Below, piece after piece: positions 13,261 to 27,332 of a stretch of 64,000 bases of DNA; position 1 is the first letter of the stretch, and the number at the start of each line of letters is the position of its first letter. Source of the stretch: Bugula neritina (taxonomy: Eukaryota > Bryozoa > Gymnolaemata > Cheilostomatida > Bugulidae); NCBI GenBank assembly GCA_964035545.1, contig OZ037766.1, forward strand, positions 16,934,222-16,998,221, in the 5' to 3' direction. Position numbers and translations under genes: made by a program. The notes below the pieces were generated by a model. It was not told where the DNA came from and did not search any database. It saw nothing but the letters and a program-made list of their open reading frames with translations.

Positions 13261-16200
13261 CTCCCTTCTCATATCAGAACTTTTCCTACTCCACATCTAC
13301 TTGAGCATACATAAAATAACATTAAATTGCTCAATGTACAGAAACTTTTTATTGCATCGACAGATTTCTGTACGAAAATAAGTTATTAAACTAATTTTCA
13401 AGTCTTATACAAATACAAGTCTCAGGATCACAGTATGAGTATTAGTAAACGCTGCTTTATGTTTTTTCTTTCTCTAGTGCACATCCAACCTACCATGGGT
13501 GCAATTACTCAAATACTAATTTTATTTTTGACAAGTTGCCCAAATTTAAGTTTTATATTCAGCATACTATGTGCAGGTAGTATTCGTCTGGTATATATAA
13601 TGCTATTTAGACACTTCCGATAGTTTAAACTATCAATTATTTACAATAAATTTAAATTGTTTAAACTTCTCTGTAGTTATACATGGTTCCCAATTAAATA
13701 TATGTTTTCCTGGAGGAGATATCTGGTACTGAGGCCTTTAGAAGTTTGAATTTACTGAACACACATCTGTTGGAAAATCAGACAAGTTTCAACTTTTCTT
13801 TAACAATTTTATCCTTCTGAACTAGCTACCAGCATGTAATATGACTTTCTATAGGAATCTCTCCCCCATATAACTTACAATTAATTGGAAAACAGCCATA
13901 AATTACCCAATTGAGTCTAAAATTATTCCAAGTTTTGCTAAACTGCAATGTAAACTTTAATTCCAACTGGTATGCACGCTGGCTAGAACTTAGAACACTC
14001 TGAAGGAACTGACGTCTATCTACCCACCTTATCTTCACTGTCAACCACCCTAAAACTTTCTCTATATTCTAATGAAAGGCTGATATTTGAGACTCAACTA
14101 TGCCAACACTTCAACCTTCTACCAGCTCTCAAAGCCATATAAAAACCCCTCATTATCCTTTACAATAACCAGACCGACAGTATTATGGTAATATAACACC
14201 ATGTTTTGTCTTCTACAGAGCATGAAGTGAAGAACACAAATTCAATCTCTTATCTACCCCATCAAATAGTCCAATTAAACTCAAGACAGCTAAAAGAGAA
14301 AGTGAGATGATATTTCAATGTTATAGTACAAGTTTTTATGTGCAAGGCTGTGGAGACTGCTATAGCCTATTTTCCAATAGCACCAAAATGTGATTGGTAA
14401 AGCTGACTGTAATGAATTATTATTAATCTACCTTGAGCAGCAGCCATGATGTAGACAAGAGCAAGCAAGTAAATTGCCACACAAACTGCTGTAAATATAG
14501 GGAATTGATTGAAATTAATTTAATGATTCTGTTCTTTTCATCAATTGAGATGTCTAAATAGGCAATTACTTCAGAAACAATAATTGTGCAACTGGCAACT
14601 TTCAGCTCAGTCAGGTGCAAGTGATACTAGCTTATTAGCCACTTGATAAATTTTCTAGTTTTATTTAGTCCAACAACTCGGCAACTTGATTTTATTTTCA
14701 CTTAAATTTCCATCAAATATAAAAATGTTCCATATACTAGGGTGCCTAATGTATTAGAATCAGGTTTAGCATTTTGTATCATGTTAAGTAGTTTGAAACA
14801 TTAGCTACTTGTATATAACATGCTGTGAATGTTAGTAACTGACCAACAAGCAGTTTAAAGGCTCCAGCAGCCCATATTTTATGGAAGGGCCACTGCAGGT
14901 GTTATCAGAACATCATACTAAATCATTTATGGTGGGAAGCCTCTCTATTGTCTATACAAGCATTTGTAAGCTGAAACATCTGCTAAACTAGTAATAAAAT
15001 ATTCAGAAAACATTAAATAGCTTTGTCCGTAGAATACCAAGTTTAGTGCCAATGTTAGACTGCCCTTACCACTGATAAGATCTGAAACTATCACAGTTAA
15101 AAGGAAAAATAATACAAAAAGAGGTAGTAAAATGAGGACAGCAGAGTTTGGTTTGTGGTCAAAAAGTTCATGTGGCCCTACGCAGCCTTGTTTGTCTTTT
15201 ACATAGCATAAAAGAGTTGAGCAGGTTGTGAAATAATAGCCTAGTGATTGCTTATGAATCTCCATCACCACTCACCAGCTTTCCTTTGTTTACTCTCCAG
15301 ATTATCCCCCTGGAGGTAAAAAAAGTTGACTTCTATTGGCTGGAGCCAAAAGCATCAACTAGAATCAAAGTAACCTTTTTAGTGCAAAGATGTAGATTTC
15401 AATTAACTTGGGTTCATACCATTAGAGTTTGTATTCTGGCAGATTGGTTATTCACACTTTTATTGTCACTATACGGCTAAGAGAAAACAACTACTTGGTT
15501 GGCTGCTGAAGAATATTGATAATAAAACTGACTATAGATTTTGTGGATAAATCTTCAACAACTCCTTTTAATGAACAAACTGAATGAACCCATGAGAAAG
15601 TTTATAATGCTGTATTTGTGAAGAGGAAACATATTTGTAAAAGTAACTCAGCTGCCAGTGACTGAAACTGACAAATTTACTTGAGGAGTTGTATTCTATT
15701 TTATTAAATTGAAAATAATTGTACGTTCTTTAGATTTCCCCAATAATAATTAACTTAATTCAACAAGATTGAAACCACAAATGTTGACTTGAAAAAACAA
15801 ACTACTGTGGCTTCTAAATATCAGGCCAAGTGTAGTTCTCTGCTCTTAGCATTTTTAACATAGCTTAGTGTTGTACTTTGGGAATATTATGATGGAAAAA
15901 TGCACTGGGGCTTAGCATGTTTAATAAAAACACCATGTAGACTTGGCTAGCAGCAATCTCCGAGAGCCACGGTGTGCCTGTTATAAAGCATGATAAATGT
16001 CAAAGTTTTACCTAGGGATATTTAACCACTTTCAGTTGAGGCTATGATTATAAAAGATGGTAAGCCTATACACAGCCTTCTGCTTAAATATTATTGCAAT
16101 TTTAGCTTTACATAAATTTACAAGACTTCATTTTTTCTTTTAGTTAAATTTTGCTAAGGTAAAGGCAGCACAGTTTATATTTGCAAGTTGCAATAATCCA

Positions 16201-19200
16201 AGAGTTTCACATAACAAGTTAAAGTATCATTTTTGCAAACAAAAGTCGTCACATTTTATTGCTTTTTTATTCCATTTAAAGTATACATTTATAGTGAATC
16301 ACAAAAGAAACAGTACTAGTGATGTTTGTGATATTGAAGTAAAAAATGTGCAAGAAACAAACTAACACTTCCAATACTATTGATTGTTTGCTTTACTAAA
16401 AGCTTTTATCTCACAACATTAGAATAGCAGCTAAAATGGAATTTTAAAAGTTTTATTATTGCGGGTTCCCAGCTGTCTTCAGGACTCTCCAATCATAATT
16501 TGAGAGATTACAATTGCATTATTTCAAAAAAGAAATGCATGCTGATCTATACGTATTCCACATTCCATGAATTACTTTCACAATTTCACTAAAAATATTA
16601 TTTTGCTTTGAAAAAACTTACAACACAACAAGTATATAAGAACTTTTTGATGAAGGTTTTGAAGGTTCCTTTGTATGTTGAAAATCAATGTCTATATTGG
16701 CAGTACTTGATAATCAAATGCTTTATACTGTAAGAACTTAGGGATTTCCATCATATTATTGAGACCATCAAGTTATAGATGACTACAATCACAGCGCACT
16801 AGTTGCAGAGTTATCTTTCCTATGTTGCATATAATGTAATTTATTTTTATGGCAAAATTACTTTAGCAAGAAAATACCTTTTTTGTATAACCAATTTAAT
16901 ACCTTTACTACAGTGAATAGTGGTTTATTGTGGATGTATATTCTTATGTTAAATAACTAAGATCAAACAAATATGTCATGTTTTACTTATAATATATAGT
17001 TGTTTACAAAAATATTAAATTATATAGAGCAGCATTTATTATAATTATTACCACATAAATAAGTTATTATTTGATTTTCATATAAATAAGAAAACTTTAA
17101 CAGCTAGAAAATGTTTCAGCTGCAAAACTGTTGATTAACTAATGCAAAGGCAGAGCCACAACCAGGCAAACACTAAAATGTACTTAAATTTGTTCAGTTT
17201 TATTATCAAAAATTGACAAATTAAAACCAACTTGGAAACAGGTATTGGGCGGTAATAAATTTGCAACAGTTGAACAATTTAGGAGCATATTGGAACTTCA
17301 AGGTTTTAGAAAGTTATCGGATATAAAAAAGGCAAATAATTGACAAATTTACTATTCCAGTTGACTTTCTCTAACTCTAAAATTAGTACTTTTCAGCTAT
17401 AGCAGCTGAGAACCTGCTAACCTTATCAGAAAACCAGGTTTATAATTGCTTCCAACATTAGAGTTGGTGCCTATAGGCGTGGTCTATAGCTAAAGTTGAT
17501 GCATGCTCCCTGGATGAATTTCCAACTTTGAAAGTCAAAGTCCAAGTTGCTACAGCACAGCTTAAAAAACTTTTTTAAGGTTATGTACTATAATTTGAGA
17601 AGTTATTTCTTTTTAAATAGTAAAAAGAGTTTTTCAACTGGTCAGTTCACAAAAAATGATTAACTGTCTCCTGACAATATTCCTCAATATAGACTGACTG
17701 TTAAAGAACTTTATCTCAAAAGAATTTCTGAAAGGATTTCCACACAAGTTTTTATATATCTCTGTTCTATATTTTGAAAAATCATAGCAATATTTTATAG
17801 AAAAAAAAGAAATAGAGTACTTAGAATCTGCAGTAACAACTTTAAATACTTTTAAATTATCAAAACATATTCTTGCAACTTGTCACTAAAGGCTTTCTTT
17901 ATAGAATGAACAATTCATTAGATTCTTAATTATAGAGCTTGGCCAAATATCAAAGACAGCACAAAGAGAGCAATGAGTATGCTTGGGAAGGTAGTTTAAC
18001 ATGATACAACTCTTAAACTAAGTTATTGGAATTGTTTCAAATGCTATTTGTGGGTACATAGCAAAAAGGTTTTTTAACATAGAATGATCAAAAGAGTTTG
18101 ACAATGTGATGTCGGAGTTTTTTCCCCTTGCTTCACTCTTATTGAAGAGAGGATAATATATTGAAAAAATAAAAATTGTGTAAAGTATTCAATAAAGTTT
18201 ATTATGAAAAGTGAACAAAAGGCTCATTAAGCTCTACCAGCACATATAAGCTCACAACTTTTTTATAACTGTTTAATGCTGGTAAAGGTGGGTTGATAGA
18301 GCAGTATCAGTATATATGAATATAGAAATTTGTAATGAAGTTTTATACTTCATCTTATTTTGACTAAAATAAGTTTTTGTCATAAAAATACCATAAAACA
18401 AATAACTGAAAGCCAAGACAAGAATAATAGCAAAAACTGCAGCATCACAAGATAGATGAAGCTTTCCTTGAATTAGAAAATGAGCCATTAATAGTTGATT
18501 GTATTTCTCTTCATTTGTAACCACAGATATTTAATTGCAATAAAATTGTTTGATGTTATTGGCATTGAAATGGTGATGAGAAAACAGTTCAATTGCTTCT
18601 ATTTAACCATAATGAAGATAACAAAGCAGAAATCATAGGACAGTAGTAGCTACTAAGTTCTCATTGCATGGTTTAGTAGTATTGTATATTGCTGGAAGTA
18701 GTAATAGTGGAGCACTAGGCAGACCTCAATTAGGTAAAAGAGCAGAATGGAAGTGAGACAGAGAATTGTAATGAAAAGGAAAGCAATAAATATAAAGTTA
18801 CAGCTTTTCCCAAAATACAGTTATTCTTGTTTCGCAACACTTAAAATAGACAGTAGCATTTTTCACAAGAGTGAATAAACTGCGATTGGCACCGGATCAG
18901 AAAAAGTAAAGGTGATAAACGATGCATATTGCAAAGAGCTTGAATTAAGAATATTTAGTTTGAAAACTCTAACTATGCAAATGCACCATCAACTTCATAT
19001 GAGTATAGACTGGCTATTCATTATTGAACAGTTGAATTAGTCATAATGTTGTTATCCACCATTTTTATGAAGCCAATCAAATAGCAATTAATAGCTAAAA
19101 ATAGCTCTGCTTACCAAGTGGGATAAATTCTTGGAAAGTTATGAACAGGCTTTGGAATAGTCAACAACCGAATAACTGATATTGTATAATAATAAGCAGT

Positions 19201-21014
19201 AGATTAGGTAGTAAGCTGTAGGAATGTACTTATAATGCACATTATGTTGTCTGATTAAGGTTAAAAGGAAACAGTATTATGTAAATTTAATATGGAATAT
19301 AACTAAATTTTAAATAATATACTGTAATAAACTCAGTATATTGTGCTAAGTTAAACAGCACACAATGCATATTGCTAGCAAGAGAACATTACTCCATATA
19401 TTGTGAGATAGGGCTCCTCAAATGCTTATTAACAACGCTGTTCACCCTTAAAAATACTAAAAAAATATTTGCCTAATACTGCAGCTTATATGCATAGAAA
19501 AGATTAATTATTGACAATCTTATACAAGGAATTTATTGGTCACGTTTGCAAGAAGCAGTATTGCTTAAAATTTTCTTTCTTCGGTCTGATGGTGTTAAGG
19601 CAAATTGTTTGTTTTTGTATTAAATAACTGTTGGCTATGGCAAAGAAAATATTTATTATTTTCTTATAAAAGTCGTAGTCTGTTTCGGTTGTTTAACCTA
19701 TTACTAGTATAGTAACCAGCTGCTGGATTTTACACATTTTAAGCATGAATACTGATCAATAACTGCTGTCAGGATTTAATGTTGTCTTGTAATGACAGTC
19801 AGTTTTAGAGAGCAACTTGGTCTAGAGTCTAGACTCTAGTTAGACTGCTGGCATGAAACAGGCCACCTTATCAATCAATATTCTAGCATGGCCATGGGTA
19901 AGACCAGGAAAAGCTTCTAGCCATGAACTGCTCTTATATGCCACATCAAAGTCAACAAACCAACTACCAATGGCATAGTGCTTCCTTACCAAAGGGCTTT
20001 GGACTGCAACCAAGTGAGTGACAGCCAACGACTGGTGGCAATAACCGGAATTGAGAGCAGCCTACATGTTGCCATGAATTAGAATTTTTAGAAATATTTA
20101 GGTAGTTGTAATCAACATAGGAGGAAAAGGATGAATGAACTTTACAGTTTATTTACTTGAAACACCCTTTTAGTCACCCAAATTAGACTACTTTCAGTCT
20201 AGACTCTAGAATGTACCAAGAAATGCAAAGAGAAACTACTCTTAATTAGGCACTAGAAGGCCTGACTATGATACTATAACATAATATGTCTATGTATAAC
20301 ATAATATGCCCATAGTAGTGAATGATAGGTTTAATACAATTACAGGCAACTGTCTCAATGCCGGATTGTAATTAGATGTGGCAGATACTATCTGTAGCAG
20401 GAACTAACATGGAAATGAATAGACAACAATATATAATGGTGCTATAATTGTAATGATAAAACAATAACAAATAAATTCATTAAGAAGATGTCTCATCTAT
20501 AAGTTAAATCTTACATATTTAAAATATTACAGCCTTCTCAACATGGAATACTAGCACCAAAGACTTCAGTTACTACCCTCTTTGTTCATATTGCACAGAT
20601 TCACTTAAAATTATTAAAAATCGGTTTTAATGAAGCAAAACTTTCCTTTTAAAACATTGTTGAAAGCAGATAAGTTAGAGTGTAGCTGTTTAAGTTGTAA
20701 AATCTGCAATTCTCTGCTATGCACGCAATATGTAACAAAGCTGGTGTTTAGTGTAGTATATCGTATATGTAACATGTCTGAGTAAAATTGAGGACTTTTT
20801 TCTCATTTATACTACAAAATCTGAAAGGTGAATTTTACTTGACATGTTGTGAGCCCTAATAGGAAATCCAACTTGTTGAACAAACTTAGAGTTGCGCAGT
20901 ATTCTGAAAAGATCAATTTCTACATACTCTCACAATCTTGCAAGATTTCATATATAGACATTACATAATTATGTTGTGGCTAATTAACTGAAATGGTTTT
21001 TATGAAATGCCTAC
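13261..21014. other. Intronic stretch, no gene supported
   Basis: This is the remainder of the 18-kb intron. Two minus-strand open frames contain hydrophobic segments (15067-15271 and 18273-18524), but neither has convincing splice sites on both sides or a conserved look. Near 19817-19834 and 20196-20211 two copies of a TCTAGACTCTAG palindrome lie about 380 bp apart around a slightly less AT-rich core with a 62-codon minus-strand frame. This could be an old inserted element. Confidence 0.4.
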
Positions 21015-21139
21015 CTGGTTGAGGGGAGATTGTGCGCTTCGGTGCTTCTGCACCAGGCAGCGTTGATTTTTTACTGGTTCCACCAAAGGAAACGGCTCTT
21101 CTTACCCTCCTCATGGTAGGAAATGTTGACAAGTTATTT
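21015..21139 (-). CDS. First coding exon of the Ser/Tyr/Lys-rich gene
   Basis: On the minus strand an acceptor (TTTTCAG before 21139) opens an exon with 25 bases of 5' UTR. The ATG is at 21114-21112, followed by 33 codons of a basic N-terminus (MRRVRRAVSFGGTSKKSTLP, then a KRTISPQP stretch), and the exon closes at a consensus donor (CCAG|GTAGGC). It ends with one base of a codon, and the exon at 2129-2655 begins with the other two. That phase match is the evidence that the two belong together across an intron of about 18 kb. Upstream UTR exon(s) are implied by the acceptor. No family was recognised. Confidence 0.65.
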
Positions 21140-24100
21140 CTGAAAAGAACAAACAGTGACTTACAGTATGTAGTTTTATATATTCAATCTCAGAGATCAA
21201 TGTGGTGTATATAAATTATCATTATCTCTATAAATATTACAAGTCTGGTCAACAATAATTACAGCTCTTAGGGCTGTTACTGACTAAAATTACAAAGATT
21301 GACTAACGGATTGTCATCAATCGCACTATGAGAGATATGGAATTTAAAAGTAGGTCTTCCTAGTCGCCCCCTCACCAGCTCAGAAAAGCCTGGGTTCTAG
21401 CTAACCAACTAGTAACTTACCGAAGCAGTAGCTAAAACACACTTCAAGTCAGAAACTACACAATGAAACTGAGATAGGACAAAATATGCATCATTGCAGA
21501 TTGCTTGGTTTAGACTTTAGAGATTTGAGTTTTGAAATGCTATCGTTTATGCTGCCTTTATTTGCTAAGCATAAACGTTACAGAATTTAAGCAATTTCAT
21601 GGTGACGCACCTCTAGATGAGACTGTACACCTTCCAGTGTTTATTTAGTATCAGTTGACAACATAAGTCACCTTCTAACCATACAATCCCACTCAGTAGT
21701 TAGAAAGTTGATAATTTTATGAGTAGTAACATTGGCTAAAACTTTTAAGAAGATTGGAGGTTTAGAGAATGCTCAATATATGTGTATTTGAAAATATGCC
21801 TATATACCAATACCAATAAAAATACACATTTTTACGATTAATAATCTGTACTTTTATCAAATAAAATCAGAAAGCTCCACATCTTTTCAAAAAACATCAC
21901 TAGACAATAATTATGTATATCTTTATAGAAGGTTTAAATATCTGAATATAATTTTTCACAAGATTAAATTTTTAACAATGAAAGGGTCAGGTACACTGAC
22001 AAACTAAGAAACAAAAAGGACTTGCCTAGTGCTACCGGACGACAGGTGAAGGCTCTCCCAGCTGCACCTCAGCAATGATTACACTAAATTCTTTGGCAGA
22101 TAACCACAACCATTTATTCTGTGTAATGCTTAGGTAATGCTGGGAATATTTGAGCTTATGCATGTGGTAATTATTGAGAAAGAGCTTTAATGTAAGAGGC
22201 TTGGGCATAAATGTGACAATAGCAGGCATGCTTTGTAGACACCTGTGAATGCTAGATCTCAAACACTTATTTTATATTTTCAAATTGATCTAATGTGTAA
22301 TTAAGTTAGTGACTAGATACAGAATTTATTTAACCTAATCAAATTCAACAAGCATCCTACTCAAGTAGGACATATTAAAGCTTTTACCTCTTGGTGTGCA
22401 CCAGTGGGTAATCCTTGGCATAATAAGAGCCAATTGTCATCTTTGTTTTAAATTTTGAACTTACTAAGTGGTGCGAAATATCATTTACAAAGTAGTATAG
22501 TACACAATACTGACTGTTAACTGTTGAAAGTTACATATTTTGCATGAAAACTTGTTACAATCAAAGAAACTTAAAATTCCGATCGCTGGCTCTTACTTGC
22601 ATTGATTTCTAGTGATGCTCTGTGAGATAATAGAGGGTTTTATAAGTAGCTCTCATTGTCAAGCCAATCGTACAAATTACATATTACTAGCAGGTAAATT
22701 TCCAAACTAGAACTAAATAGTAGGCCTAATTACGCAGCAGCAACCAGAGGGGGATTGATACACTACTGCATGAGCCAAGCATTGTTTAGAAGTGTATATA
22801 GTAAGACTGGGTTAGCTTACTTTTAGACACAGTATAATGTTTCTACACAAACAACATTTATAAAATAATTTAATATGCTATTCTGCAGTTGACTATAACT
22901 ATAATTATCTTTGTTTATTTGATTAATATAAGTAATAAAGAGTCTCGGACCAAGTTTCATGAACAGAATATTAGTGAAGAGTACCTATTTAGAAAAATAT
23001 TGAGTGAAGGCAAGGTGAAGATAACAATATACAAAGATACAAAATATAGCAAATATATCACTTAAAGTAACAAAAAACACAAGAGCTTTTTCTCATGAAT
23101 GAAATCTTCCATGGCAGATCCTCAAAACCAAGCTTTGAAATTATTTTACTTTTTAAATCTAATTTTAATCGGGTAGAACTATACTAAGTAAACTAGGGAG
23201 CTGCTATTTTCACAAACTTCCCACTTGGGCTGAAGAAAAACTTTGAACTAATATGAAGTAGTGTAGTTATATATCTAGCAGGCCAAGCTTATATTATTTA
23301 ACTATTCAGTATATTCATTAAATCTAATGACATTTCAAGATAATACTAATTTATAATACAAATGAGAAAGATGCTCTAGATATTTATGCAGTCCTATTAT
23401 ATAACATTTGTATGTGCCCCTACCAACTACACTAATTTCCATTATGCAACTCATCACAGAAATACCTGTGATTAGCCAGCGAAATATGTCGTGATCATGG
23501 AAACCATATTGTCATTGTCACTGTAAGTATTAGTATATTATACACAAGACAGAACTGGAAAGCTTCTCTTAGCCTCAAAGATTCTTAAGTACCTCAGTCT
23601 AGCATCATAGTATCTAATTCCTGTGTGTCGGTGCAAATGTAGTCTTTTCTATTAAAAAACTTAAACTGTGCACTAGATACTGTTTGAGAGCTGACCACCA
23701 GTTTACATTAACAAATAATGTGGATGATAATCTAAACATATATAAAATATTTTTAGCCGTAAATGCCTGACTTTAGAAATCTGAATTACATGTAATTGTT
23801 GGTCACTCATTCGAATACTATAGAATATTATAGTATATATATATAGGCATAACATATCAATATACTAAAGTCATTCCAGCGTGCATTGTGGTTATCAATA
23901 ATTATAAATCTATTCCAGAGTTTTCCAAAGGAAGTCATGCAAAGGTCAAGTAATTTCTGATTCTATGAAGTTACCCCCAAAGAAACAGTAAGAATAGGAA
24001 TATAATCAACAAGTTAAACAAGTAAACTTCTACTAGCCTTTTTTTGCAATTCATCATTTAACCAATGAATGCTCAAATAATAGCAAATGTTAGATGATTT

Positions 24101-26938
24101 AAGATGACCGCTAGAGTTGGTCCAAATGGTAGGAAATAAAAACAAAACCTTTTCTCACCTAGTTCGCCTAGTACGGAGTGGACCGGTATGGGTGGAGCTC
24201 TTGTATAGATACTCTTATGAAACCCTTTACCTGATATGTTGTTTTTCTATTATAAATTTTCTTAAAAGAATTTTCCTTTTAAATTTTTTCAAGTGATGCC
24301 ATTTTTATTTTATCTAATAATTATTAACTTTTATGATATAATGTAAAACTTACTGTGTCTATCTATATACCTACAGTTGAAATTGTTGAAATATTGCCAT
24401 TATTATTATAGCATACCTTGACTGGATCACTGGAACCATACAAGTGTCCGACTGGAAGCACTTGTTGAAGAGGAAAAGCCAAATGAACAGACTGAGAGTT
24501 GAGATCTCTACCTGAAAAATATCAATATGTTCTAACTGCCCTAACCAATAGGATATAAGCAGTTTAATAGTCAATAAACTTTCAAAGCTCACTTCAAAAA
24601 TATATACCTATTATACTGAATGACTACAGCTGTTTGCTCACCTACTTACTTGTTTTAGTAACACTTGATAATATCTGGTAACATTAGTTCTACTCAGTAG
24701 TTACTTATTGATTGCACAGAAGATATTTGAACTCAGCAACCCTATAATTGGTGGAAAATCAACGACAGTATGCTAAGTTGGCCTGCAGTCTGATTACTCA
24801 ATAGCCTGTGAAGTTTTATTCTTTGGAAGGTAGTAATAATGCCCCGATAAACTTTATCATCATAAACAAACATATACTTCTACTCTTTCCACTCCACCAA
24901 ACGGAACCAAGTAATCTTGTATTAATTAAATAACAACACTGGTAATAATGTGATTGATGACTAATCTGTATAATAACTATTGCTTATACGGAGTTACTCC
25001 CCCTACAGCATTGCAGCCATCAGCTGACCATGCTTTAACTTCTGTCATACCTTCCATACTCAGGGCTAAACTATATCAGCCAACTGTTCATTAAGACTTG
25101 CATTTTACACTCAACAAGATAATAATTATTACCTATGTTAAAACCCATGTCTAGTTATAATTGAGCTAATTTAGTTTGACAGAACATTTAAAGTCACCAG
25201 GGAATTTACATTTACCAAATACAATGTGTGGTAAACATACAACTATTGCCATGAGTAGTTTGAAAATTTTTGCTATAAGTTACAGAATCATATCACAAGT
25301 ATTCCAGCAATATTCAATTTATTTACTGCAATGATAGGCTTACCATGAAGAGAAAGGAAAATAGTGTGAGTGGACAACTTCTTTGGAGTATTTTAATATG
25401 AAAAAAACATTGTGCATATATATACATTCAAACACACACGCACGCACGCGCGCCACACACACGCGCGCCACACACACACACATACATATATATTTATTTA
25501 ATAATCAAATAGGTTTTTACACACCAACATGCTTTTTTAATCTTGCAGTGTTTTTGCATGTAAGTTTGAATGACGATTTTTTGCATAATTCAGTTTTTCT
25601 CATATATATGGATGAGCCAACATCAACTTTGGATATGTGTAGTTTTGCAATGCGCTACAATTACTGCAGTATATAATACAATATCAATATGCAATATAAT
25701 ATACATTATATAAGCCATAAGAAAGTATAAATAGTATAATATGAATTACAATCTGCTGTTTATTGCATTTTATTTTCTGAATGAAATTACTGCATCCTTT
25801 AACTTTTGTCTACCAAATCTGTGAATACTTCTTTTTTTGCAGATTAAGAAATCCAATCACATTTGGCCCACAATAATACCAAATAAATACCTCCAACGTA
25901 TAACATACCTTAGTTGATCACCGGCAGTTGTCTAGGTAGAACTATTACAGTATTGGGTCATCGGTCACCCATTGTCTTGTAACTCAAACTATTACGACAC
26001 ACAGTATAATTTATATATGATTGTGAATTTGATCTGAAAACTAGGAAGCCAACAGCTGTAAGATAACTACCCACGCTGTAACAAACGGCTAAGTACCAGC
26101 TGATCTAATCTTATCTCTGATGGCATGTTGACACAAACACATACAACTACTTAAACAGCTAAACCATAACTACCTAAAGGTAATAAATACTTTCAACAAC
26201 TACATATAATAGTACACACACAGTAGTTAAATCTATAGTATGAAATTATAGATTTATAGAACTAAGTGGTTTAATATTTGTCTTGATTCTTGCCATAAAT
26301 ACATGTATAAAGACGTATACATAAATACATGTATAAACTTTTATAAGAAACTCACATACATTAAAAAAGATTTTTTCTCTGAAGCTTTTTTTTCAGTTTT
26401 AATGCACAACTCAGGTTTCACATAAAAAATAACATGAACATGCATGTGTATAGCCCAACAAACATTAAACTCCCCCACCCCAAAACAATTTCAAGTTTCA
26501 TTTGTGCAGCAAACACGTGGCTACATAAATTATGCAATATATATCTGCATCTCCACCAAAGACTTTTTAATATTTCAATTGTAGAGGGTACATCTTCTAG
26601 TAGTTGTTTCAATCACAAAATGTCATCACAGGTACAGGATTGTAAAGGTTTATGGGAACAGAAGTTGGTGGTGTCACCTAAATAGAGCGCGCTTCCAACA
26701 CAAACAATTCTTTTACTCTTGCATTGCAAATGGTTGACCTTTATAGCTATCCAAAGTTGAGCAGGGGGGGGGGAGAGGCAAGTATAAATTATTAAATCAT
26801 AAAAAATAAACTGGTGCTAGATATGCTAGAATGAGACTTTTGTTATTATTTGCCCAAATCAATGTGCCAAATTATTAAGTTAAATTTGGATGAGCAGGTA
26901 ATGAGAAAGAAAGAGAAACTTATGCACTTCCAAATAGC
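21140..26938. other. Upstream and intergenic region, no coding exon supported
   Basis: This should hold the 5' UTR exon(s) and promoter of the gene starting at 21114 and the spacer to the 3' end of NFU1. A possible UTR donor on the minus strand is ACTAG|GTGAG at 24159/24158, in a locally GC-richer patch (24159-24230), but nothing confirms it. No convincing TATA box or CpG-rich promoter could be picked out by eye. Confidence 0.35.
25431..25492. repeat. CA/CG simple repeat
   Basis: A run of ACACAC and CGCGCG dinucleotides with two ACGCGCGCCACACAC units, running into TATATA. It is a Z-DNA-prone alternating purine/pyrimidine tract. Confidence 0.9.
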
Positions 26939-26944
26939 TTTATT
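26939..26944 (-). terminator. Candidate poly(A) signal of NFU1
   Basis: AATAAA on the minus strand, about 305 bp downstream of the NFU1 stop codon at 27249. A weaker ATTAAA lies at 27006-27011. The position is reasonable for a 3' UTR, but no transcript evidence is available. Confidence 0.4.
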
Positions 26945-27248
26945 TTAACATAAAATATAGTCACAGAAGGTGCAAAAATAATCTAAAATAGAGAAATGTC
27001 GTTGTTTAATAAACCAACATCAATGCTATACTATTGGATAACATTGATGACAGCAGCCAGGAATCATCATCAGTACATGATTTAAGCTTCATGCATGTCT
27101 CATTGAGAAAACCTGTTCATATAATGTATACAATATCAATAGATATGCTGTATAGCTAGCACAGCTGTTGGTGAGCATTATCATAGAGAGGATCACCCGG
27201 TAAAACTAGCTTTTGTTTCATATACCATGCATTTTCAAGATATGACAA

Positions 27249-27332
27249 CTATTTGGGTTTTGGGCGAGTTTTTATATCCATTTCAACCGAATCAAAGACT
27301 GATTGAGAGAGTTCGTCTTCTTCATCTTGAAC
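27249..27332 (-). CDS. NFU1: NFU1 terminal exon 6
   Basis: The acceptor CTTCAG precedes 27332. The exon has 27 codons of acidic, then Lys/Pro-rich tail, then TAG at 27251-27249. Human NFU1 also ends in an acidic tail at this point. Confidence 0.9.
   Translation of the reverse strand, partial: VQDEEDELSQSVFDSVEMDIKTRPKPK

Noticed and set aside
14945-15271. Minus-strand frame with a hydrophobic segment and a good donor (CAGTG|GTAAGG)
   Set aside because: No convincing acceptor upstream, and it is not needed between the phase-matched exons at 21015 and 2655. A small membrane protein cannot be excluded, but there is no support.
18273-18524. Minus-strand 83-codon frame with a membrane-like segment
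   Set aside because: AT-rich frames often look hydrophobic; no splice sites, poly(A) signal or resemblance to a family.
19817-20211. Possible inserted element between two TCTAGACTCTAG palindromes
   Set aside because: The palindromes read the same on both strands, so they do not prove terminal inverted repeats; no target duplication was found.
22032-22262. Minus-strand frame near a possible GC-rich exon end
   Set aside because: No consensus donor at its end and no family resemblance.
24159-24230. Possible 5' UTR exon (donor ACTAG|GTGAG)
   Set aside because: Only one splice signal supports it, so it was left out of the gene model.
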